Positions 13,330-18,695 of a DNA stretch of 18,695 nt are shown here, piece by piece. The notes under the pieces were generated by a model. That model ran no database searches. It was not told where the DNA came from and saw nothing but the letters and a program-made list of their open reading frames with translations. Numbering within the stretch: the stretch's first letter is position 1; each line of letters starts with the position of its first letter. The position numbers were made by a program, and so were the translations under genes. This DNA comes from an uncultured Clostridia bacterium (GTDB lineage: Bacteria > Bacillota > Clostridia > TANB77 > CAG-508). The stretch covers positions 1 through 18,695 of the forward strand of contig CAKPKZ010000017.1 in the NCBI GenBank assembly GCA_934167435.1, in the 5' to 3' direction.

Positions 13330-15258
13330 TTAAATATCTAGATTTTTTACATATTTTGCATTAGATTGAATAAATTCTCTTCTAGGCTCTACCTCATCTC
13401 CCATTAATAATGTAAATATTTCATCTGCTTTTATAGCATCTTCCATAGTTACTTTTACTAATATTCTACTTTCTGGATTCATTGTTGTTTCCCATAACTG
13501 TTCAGGATTCATCTCCCCTAAACCTTTGTATCTTTGTAGTCCTAATTGCTCTCTTGATATTCCTTTTTCTTCTAACTCTTTATATGCCTTTTCTAAATCT
13601 TCATCTGTATAACAATATTTATCTTCCATTCCTTTTTTAGATAATTTATATAGTGGTGGTTGTGCTAAATAAACATTTCCATTTTCTACTAGAGGTCTCA
13701 TATATCTAAAGAAAAATGTTAACAATAATGTTCTAATATGTGCACCATCAACATCGGCATCTGCCATTATTATTACTTTTCCATATCTTATTTTTGTTAT
13801 ATCAAAATCTTTTCCAATTCCAGCTCCTACTGCTACAATTACTGGATTTAACTTATCATTTCCATAAATTTTATCAGCTCTTGCCTTTTCTACATTTAAC
13901 ATTTTTCCCCATAAAGGTAAAATTGCTTGAAATTTTCTGTCTCTACCTTGTTTTGCACTTCCTCCTGCTGAATCTCCCTCAACTATATAAACTTCACATT
14001 CCTCAGGATTCTTACTACTACAATCAGCTAATTTTCCAGGTAATGTACTTGTTTCTAATGCTGATTTTCTTCTTACTAACTCTCTTGCTTTTCTTGCGGC
14101 TTCTCTTGCTCTTGATGCACTTATACACTTTTCCAATATTGATTTAGCAACATTTGGATTTTCCTCTAAAAATGCAGCTAAAACTTCATTAACCATACTT
14201 TGTACTATTCCTGTAACTTCACTATTACCCAATTTTGTTTTTGTTTGTCCTTCAAATTGAGGCTCTTTTACTTTTACAGATACTACCGCAGTAATACCTT
14301 CTCTTATATCTTCACCTTGTAAATTACTATCCTTTTCTTTTAATATATTATGGCTTCTTGCATAATCATTAAACACTTTTGTTAATCCTCTTTTAAATCC
14401 TTCAAGGTGTGTTCCACCTTCTATTGTATTTATATTATTTACAAAAGTATATATATTTTCTGAATAACTTGACGTATATTGAATAGCAATTTCTACTGGA
14501 AATTCACCTGCTTTTTCTATATAAATTGGATCTTTATGTAACTTTTCTTTATTTTTATTTAAAAATTCTACAAAAGATTTTAACCCTCCTTCAAAACAAA
14601 AATCAGCCTTTTTGCTAGGTTCCTCTCTCTTATCTTCTATATGTATTTTTAATCCTTTAGTTAAAAATGCTATTTCTCTAAATCTTTTTTCCAACACATC
14701 ATAATCATAATTTAAACTTTCAAATATAGTATCATCTGCTAAAAATCTTACTTTTGTTCCTGTTCCCTCTGCTTCTCCTATTTTTTCTAATTTTTTAACA
14801 GTTTTTCCTTTTTCAAAAGACATTTGGTATAATCCACCATCTCTTTTTATTGTTACTTCTGTCCATTTTGATAAAGCATTAACAACAGAAGCCCCAACTC
14901 CATGTAATCCACCAGAAACTTTATATCCACTATCACCACCAAATTTTCCTCCAGCATGCAATACAGTATATACTGTTTCTGCTGTTGATATATGTGTTTT
15001 AGGATGTATTTCTACTGGAATACCTCTTCCATTATCTTGTACAGATATTATATTTCCTGGTTCTATTTCTATAAAAATTTCAGTACAATATCCAGCAAGT
15101 GCCTCATCAACACAGTTGTCAACTATTTCATAAACCATATGATGAAGTCCCCTTACAGATGTACTTCCTATATACATACCTGGTCTTTTTCTTACAGCTT
15201 CTAGCCCTTCCAAAACTTGAATTTGCTCAGCCCCATATTTATGATTATACTTTTCCAT
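13330..15258 (-). CDS. gyrB: DNA gyrase subunit B
   Basis: About 642 residues, normal for short Gram-positive GyrB. It supplies the ATPase and, with GyrA, the TOPRIM metal site for strand passage. The GHKL ATPase domain shows EIVDNCVDEALAG (catalytic Glu region, about 40-55), DNGRGIPVEIHPKT and the GGKFGGDSGYKVSGGLHGVG lid. The transducer domain follows. TOPRIM motifs are EGDSAGGSAKQGRDRKFQA and the acidic DADVDGAHIRTLLLTFF; the C-terminus has QRYKGLGEMNPEQLWETTM. I prefer the second ATG (15258), seven bases after GGAGG; the ATG at 15264 is only one base from that site. It starts 19 bases after recF and is probably in the same transcript. Usually gyrA follows directly; here the candidate RNA and operon B intervene. 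Confidence 0.98.
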   Translation of the reverse strand: MEKYNHKYGAEQIQVLEGLEAVRKRPGMYIGSTSVRGLHHMVYEIVDNCVDEALAGYCTEIFIEIEPGNIISVQDNGRGIPVEIHPKTHISTAETVYTVLHAGGKFGGDSGYKVSGGLHGVGASVVNALSKWTEVTIKRDGGLYQMSFEKGKTVKKLEKIGEAEGTGTKVRFLADDTIFESLNYDYDVLEKRFREIAFLTKGLKIHIEDKREEPSKKADFCFEGGLKSFVEFLNKNKEKLHKDPIYIEKAGEFPVEIAIQYTSSYSENIYTFVNNINTIEGGTHLEGFKRGLTKVFNDYARSHNILKEKDSNLQGEDIREGITAVVSVKVKEPQFEGQTKTKLGNSEVTGIVQSMVNEVLAAFLEENPNVAKSILEKCISASRAREAARKARELVRRKSALETSTLPGKLADCSSKNPEECEVYIVEGDSAGGSAKQGRDRKFQAILPLWGKMLNVEKARADKIYGNDKLNPVIVAVGAGIGKDFDITKIRYGKVIIMADADVDGAHIRTLLLTFFFRYMRPLVENGNVYLAQPPLYKLSKKGMEDKYCYTDEDLEKAYKELEEKGISREQLGLQRYKGLGEMNPEQLWETTMNPESRILVKVTMEDAIKADEIFTLLMGDEVEPRREFIQSNAKYVKNLDI

Positions 15259-15277
15259 TACCATTCCTCCTATTATG

Positions 15278-16348
15278 TTACTTTTTAAAAACCTTTCCGT
15301 CTATAACATTATATTCTAAATATTCTAAATTTTCAATATTTATTTTTTCAGTACATGTTATTATTACTTGAGTATTTTTAATATTTTCTAAAAAATTCTT
15401 TCTTCTTTTACTATCTAATTCTGACATAAAATCATCTAATAACAATATTGGATATTCCCCAATCTCATCATAAATAATATTTAATTCAGATAATTTTAAT
15501 GATAATACTGCTGTTCTATGTTGTCCTTGTGATCCAAAAATATTAATTTGTTTCTTATTAATATATATCATAAAATCGTCCCTATGTATACCCCTAGTTG
15601 TATATCCTTTTATTATATCTAATTTTCTTCTATTTTTTAATATTTTTAAATATTCATCTTTATTTTTGCAATCACTTACATAATCAATTTCTATTTCCTC
15701 TTTATTTTCTGTAATTTCACTATGTATTTTTTTTATTTTATTTTTTATTTTTTTTATAAATTCATTTCTATATTCAAATATTTTTACAGCATATTCTGAT
15801 AATTTTTCATCCCAAATTTCAAGTAATTCCTCATTTTTATTTTCTTCTTTAATTTGCCTTAAATATTTATTTCTTTGCTCTAATGTTTTTAAATATAAAT
15901 TTAATATATATACGTAATTTGGTCTTAATTGACTTACCATTATATCTAGAAATTTTCTTCTGTTTTGCGGTCCTCCTTTTAATATATTTATATCTTCTGG
16001 AGTAAATATTACTATATTAATATTTCCTAATAATTCACTTAATTTTTTTAATCTTACAGAATTTAAAAAAATATTTTTTTTATTATTTAATTCTATTTTT
16101 ATTTTTCCATCTCTATCTGATTTTATAAATTCTACTTCAACAACTGAATTATTAGAATTTAAATTAATTAATTCTTTATCTTTCTGCGTTCTAAAAGACT
16201 TTCCCATACTACATAAAAATATTGCTTCTATTATATTAGTCTTTCCTTGAGCATTTTCTCCATAAAAAACATTAATATTTCTATTAAATTCAATTTCTTG
16301 CTCTTCATAATTTCTGAAATTTTTTATTTTTAACATATTTATCCACAT
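15278..16348 (-). CDS. recF: DNA replication and repair protein RecF
   Basis: About 356 residues. RecF is an SMC/ABC-like ATPase that binds gapped DNA and, with RecO and RecR, loads RecA. The sequence shows the N-terminal LKIKNFRNYEEQEIEFN strand, Walker A GENAQGKTNI (about residue 31), the central coiled-coil arm, the signature-type GSQGQHRTAVLSLKLSE and Walker B PILLLDDFMSELD. The chosen ATG (16348, read MWINMLKIKN) follows TGGAG by six bases. An in-frame ATG at 16384 would add 12 residues but has no ribosome-binding site and lies against the low-complexity tract. The next gene is gyrB, 19 bases on. The S4-domain gene often found between dnaN and recF is missing. Confidence 0.97.
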   Translation of the reverse strand: MWINMLKIKNFRNYEEQEIEFNRNINVFYGENAQGKTNIIEAIFLCSMGKSFRTQKDKELINLNSNNSVVEVEFIKSDRDGKIKIELNNKKNIFLNSVRLKKLSELLGNINIVIFTPEDINILKGGPQNRRKFLDIMVSQLRPNYVYILNLYLKTLEQRNKYLRQIKEENKNEELLEIWDEKLSEYAVKIFEYRNEFIKKIKNKIKKIHSEITENKEEIEIDYVSDCKNKDEYLKILKNRRKLDIIKGYTTRGIHRDDFMIYINKKQINIFGSQGQHRTAVLSLKLSELNIIYDEIGEYPILLLDDFMSELDSKRRKNFLENIKNTQVIITCTEKINIENLEYLEYNVIDGKVFKK

Positions 16349-16384
16349 ATTATTCTCCATTTGTGCATATTTTGCCATTTGCAT

Positions 16385-16640
16385 ATTAAAATCTATTTTT
16401 TACTATTTTTTTCTATTTTTTACTATTTTTTACTATTTTTTATGTTTTTTTATTTTATTTTTTATTTATTAATATAATTTATTATCTTTTTTTTAAAATC
16501 GTCTTATTTTGGATTCTCGTGCGTCGTTTTTTTTATGTATTTTTTATTTTTTAAAACTATTTTTTTCTATTTTATTCTTTTTTTTTCTATTTTTTACTAT
16601 TTTTTTCTAATTTATTCTAATTAATAAAAAATATTATTTA
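16385..16640. repeat. Low-complexity T-rich tract with TATTTTTTAC-like repeats
   Basis: This gap between recF and dnaN consists largely of loosely repeated TATTTTTTAC/TCTATTTTT units in two clusters (about 16400-16440 and 16555-16615). Between them is a short GC-containing island at about 16497-16526, which includes CTCGTGCGTCG. No open frame, tRNA or clear promoter is seen. On the minus strand the repeats read as runs of A broken by TAG. Confidence 0.6.
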
Positions 16641-16647
16641 AAATATT

Positions 16648-16681
16648 CTTTTCCACAATTAATTAATAAAATGTGGAAAAG
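16648..16681. repeat. Inverted pair of DnaA-box-like sequences after dnaN
   Basis: CTTTTCCACA (16648-16657) and its exact complement TGTGGAAAAG (16672-16681), 14 bases apart. TTTTCCACA differs from the DnaA box TTATCCACA at one base. As RNA it also forms a 10-bp hairpin downstream of dnaN. Confidence 0.55.
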
Positions 16682-16695
16682 TTTTTTTATTTTTT

Positions 16696-16741
16696 AAAAG
16701 TATAAAGTTAGAAAATTTATTTTTCTTTACTTTATACTTTT
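16696..16741 (-). terminator. Hairpin after dnaN
   Basis: A perfect 13-bp stem AAAAGTATAAAGT (16696-16708) / ACTTTATACTTTT (16729-16741) starting four bases after the dnaN stop codon. The U tract on the dnaN side is short (four T), so efficiency is uncertain. The DnaA-box-like repeat forms a second hairpin further on. Confidence 0.6.
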
Positions 16742-16744
16742 TTA

Positions 16745-17866
16745 TTACTCTTCTTTTAGTCTTATTGGTAAAATCATATATACATACTCTTCATTGTTTT
16801 CAACAGACTTTATTAAACATGGTGAAATGTTAGTTCCAAACTCAATATATACTTCCTCGTCTTCAATTGACTTTAATGCATCTAAAAAATATTTAGGATT
16901 AAATCCTGCTTCTAAATTCTTTCCTTCAGTTGAAACATATAGTTCCTCTTTTGCATCTCCAGTTTGATTTGTACAAGATATAATAACTTTGCCTATATCA
17001 ACATTTATTTTTACTGGATATTTTTTTTCTTTTTCTACAGTTGAAGCTGAAATTAAACTAATTCTTTCAAAACTTCCTTGAATATTATTTTTATTAACTT
17101 TTATTCTAGTTTCCCAATTACTTGGAATAACATTTTTATAATTTAAAAATTCTCCGTCTAAAATTCTTGTTACTATTTTGCAATTATCCATTTCAAAAAG
17201 GGCTTGGTTTTTGGCAACTCCTATTTTTACAGTTTCAAATGAATCAGTTAATATCTTATTTACCTCATTTAATGTTTTTCCTGGTATAACTGCACTAAAA
17301 TTATTAGATTTTTTACTCAAATATATTGTTCTTAAAGCCAACCTAAATCCATCAACAGCAACTAAATTTAATTTATTATTTTCTACTTCAAACAAACAAC
17401 CAGTAAAAATAGGTCTACTTTCTTCCATACTTACTGAAAATATTGTTTTTCTTATAATACTTCTTAAATTGTTTTGTTCAAGTTCTATAGAATTTTCTAC
17501 TTCTATTTTTGGTAACTCTGGAAATTCTTCTGGATTCATTGTTGCTAATTTATATAAAGATCCTTCACATTCTATTTCTAATAAATTTTTGTCATTTATA
17601 GAAATATGTATTTCATTATCTGGTAATTTTCTTATTATTTCACTAAACATTATGGCATTTACTACTGTACTTCCTTGTTCTTTTACTTCACATTCCATAA
17701 TGTATTCTATTCCTATTTCTAAATCATAAGTTGTTAATTTTATTTCATTATCATTTGTTTGAATAAGTATTCCTTCAAGTATAGGCATTGTAGTTTTTGA
17801 AGCTACAGCTTTTACTACGGAATTAATAGCTTTAAGGATTTTATCCTTATAACATATTATTTTCAT
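16745..17866 (-). CDS. dnaN: DNA polymerase III subunit beta (sliding clamp)
   Basis: A 373-residue beta clamp, the usual length. Two copies form a ring around DNA that tethers the replicative polymerase and repair enzymes. Three clamp domains of about 120 residues can be followed: the first includes INSVVKAVASKTTMPILEGILI, the second TIFSVSMEESRPIFTGCLFEVENNKLNLVAVDGFRLAL, and the third ends with the VYMILPIRL motif next to the C-terminus, which lines the partner-binding pocket (MPIRL-type end). ATG with AGGAGGAG upstream. It sits between the dnaA-side origin region and a hairpin. No strong own promoter is evident, so transcription may come from dnaA. Confidence 0.98.
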   Translation of the reverse strand: MKIICYKDKILKAINSVVKAVASKTTMPILEGILIQTNDNEIKLTTYDLEIGIEYIMECEVKEQGSTVVNAIMFSEIIRKLPDNEIHISINDKNLLEIECEGSLYKLATMNPEEFPELPKIEVENSIELEQNNLRSIIRKTIFSVSMEESRPIFTGCLFEVENNKLNLVAVDGFRLALRTIYLSKKSNNFSAVIPGKTLNEVNKILTDSFETVKIGVAKNQALFEMDNCKIVTRILDGEFLNYKNVIPSNWETRIKVNKNNIQGSFERISLISASTVEKEKKYPVKINVDIGKVIISCTNQTGDAKEELYVSTEGKNLEAGFNPKYFLDALKSIEDEEVYIEFGTNISPCLIKSVENNEEYVYMILPIRLKEE

Positions 17867-17900
17867 CTTGGCTCCTCCTTTATAAATAATATAATATTTT

Positions 17901-18088
17901 TAGTAGTAATAGTATTAGGTACTGTTGAAACTGTGGAAAACTATGTGGAAATTTAGAAACCCTAGTAAAAATTGTGTGTATAATCTTGTGGAAAAGAATA
18001 AAATTAATCCACAATAAAAAATTCAATTTGTTGAAAACTTATATGTTCACATCTTTTTAACACACTTTCAACTATACCTTGTGGATAT
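17901..18088. other. Origin-like region: DnaA-trio-like element and DnaA-box-like sites
   Basis: In the dnaA-dnaN gap, 17901-17918 reads TAG TAG TAA TAG TAT TAG, i.e. repeats of 3'-[G/A]AT-5' as in the bacterial DnaA-trio unwinding element, next to an A/T-only tract. Two DnaA-box-like sites follow on the correct side, TGTGGAAAA (17932-17940) and TGTGGAAAT (17944-17952). More occur at 17987-17995 (TGTGGAAAA), 18005-18013 (TAATCCACA) and 18080-18088 (TGTGGATAT, one base from consensus). This is the layout expected of the unwinding half of a Firmicute oriC. A 12-bp inverted repeat (18131-18142/18186-18197) also brackets the end of dnaA. A second origin part may lie upstream of dnaA, outside the window. 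Confidence 0.68.
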
Positions 18089-18187
18089 CTAATGTACTTG
18101 TTCCGTAAGAAAAGAAACAGTTATATTTTCCAAACAATAATTTTTCCAAACATAAATTTTAAAAATTATTAAAAAAAGTTTTTATAA

Positions 18188-18695
18188 TTATTGTTTGCCA
18201 TTTATGATTATGTTTTTAACACTATCCACAATTAATTTTGTATTTGTTTTTTCTTTTATTTCTTTTTCTATTTTTCTATAAGCATGCATTACTGTTGAGT
18301 GGTCCCTATTGCCAAAGTCTTCTCCTATCTTAGGAAACGACATATTAGCAACTTCTCTGCATAGGTACATTGCAATTTGTCTTGGAAAAGCAATATCATT
18401 AGATCTTTTATTACCAGCTAAGTCATCTTTATTAATATTAAAATATTTAGCTACTGTTTCTTGAATAAATTCACATGAAATAACTTTTTCGCTTTCCACT
18501 TTAAATTCATTTATTATTTTTTCTGCTAATTCTATTGTTATTGGAGTATGTATAAGTGAAGCTCTTGCAACAATCTTATTAAAAACCCCTTCCAACTCTC
18601 TTATGTTTGAATCTATTTTGTTTGCAATGTTAGAAAGAATAAAATCATCTATTATTATATTCTCATCTTGAGCCTTTTTTCTTAAAATTGCTAAA
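18188..18695 (-). CDS. dnaA: Chromosomal replication initiator DnaA (C-terminal part)
   Basis: The frame is open to the window edge, giving the last 168 residues of DnaA. Visible are the end of the AAA+ domain (LAILRKKAQDENI, then IDSNIRELEGVFNKIVARASL with the sensor-2-type arginine) and the complete DNA-binding domain IV. The latter carries the family signature in FPRQIAMYLCREVANMSFPKIGEDFGNRDHSTVMHAYRKI, with the helix-turn-helix and the GNRDHSTV recognition segment that contacts the DnaA box. DnaA melts the origin and recruits the helicase-loading proteins, which here include the DnaD and DnaC/DnaI-like proteins at 3962-5955. The 5' end lies beyond the window. It is the first gene of the dnaA-dnaN-recF-gyrB series. 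Confidence 0.98.
   Translation of the reverse strand, partial: LAILRKKAQDENIIIDDFILSNIANKIDSNIRELEGVFNKIVARASLIHTPITIELAEKIINEFKVESEKVISCEFIQETVAKYFNINKDDLAGNKRSNDIAFPRQIAMYLCREVANMSFPKIGEDFGNRDHSTVMHAYRKIEKEIKEKTNTKLIVDSVKNIIINGKQ

Noticed and set aside
13740..14147. Plus-strand frame opposite gyrB (and similar ones opposite gyrA, recF and dnaN)
   Set aside because: These overlap conserved genes on the other strand and have no ribosome-binding site or recognisable protein features.
16385..16640. CRISPR-like array or a decayed S4-domain gene between recF and dnaN
   Set aside because: The repeats are irregular, short and without unique spacers, and no S4-like residues can be read in any minus frame.

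Overview
The window is a piece of chromosome from a very AT-rich, low-GC Gram-positive bacterium, most likely an uncultured Clostridia-type Firmicute. The evidence is the dnaA-dnaN-recF-gyrB-gyrA order around a replication origin, a DnaD/DnaI-type helicase-loading pair, strong AGGAGG ribosome-binding sites and ordinary use of TAA, TAG and TGA as stops. The right-hand end (13330-18695, all minus strand) is the core origin region: the C-terminal part of dnaA, an origin-like intergenic region with a DnaA-trio-like element and DnaA-box-like sequences, dnaN, recF and gyrB. gyrA (5998-8439, minus) is separated from gyrB by about 4.9 kb. The left end holds a tRNA-Lys(UUU) and a small DUF1858-type protein, both minus strand.

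A Gram-positive-type type IV secretion system (T4SS) is wrapped around gyrA in two operons on opposite strands. Operon A (plus, 487-3872) encodes a small membrane protein, a VirD4-like coupling ATPase, a VirB2-like pilin, a VirB6-like channel protein and a PrgI-like protein. Operon B (minus, 12771-8550) encodes a TraC-like protein, a VirB4 ATPase, a TadZ/CpaE/ParA-like ATPase with a receiver-like N-terminus, and an unknown protein. No relaxase, integrase, cell-wall hydrolase or attachment site is visible, so this may be a resident secretion system, or half of a mobile element whose other parts lie elsewhere. A DnaD-like protein and a DnaC/DnaI-like helicase loader follow operon A with their own promoter. 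The loader is frameshifted exactly in its Walker A motif.

Two things stand out. First, six of the nine T4SS genes have a good Shine-Dalgarno sequence but no ATG, GTG or TTG at the start; the codon in place is AUA or AUU. One gene (12220-12771) contains no usable standard start at all and would be missed by gene callers. The two operons also share a nearly identical promoter. Second, the gap between operon B and gyrB (about 12908-13287) is not coding but folds on paper into a large RNA of about 380 nt. It has a long closing stem and several nested helices, and G-U wobbles in these helices point to the plus strand. It is followed by an 18-bp hairpin that also ends gyrB.

Proposed working model (inference): the two operons are transcribed strongly from co-regulated promoters and held down in translation by non-canonical starts. 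They would build one membrane-spanning secretion apparatus near the origin, with the structured RNA as a separate transcript of unknown role.
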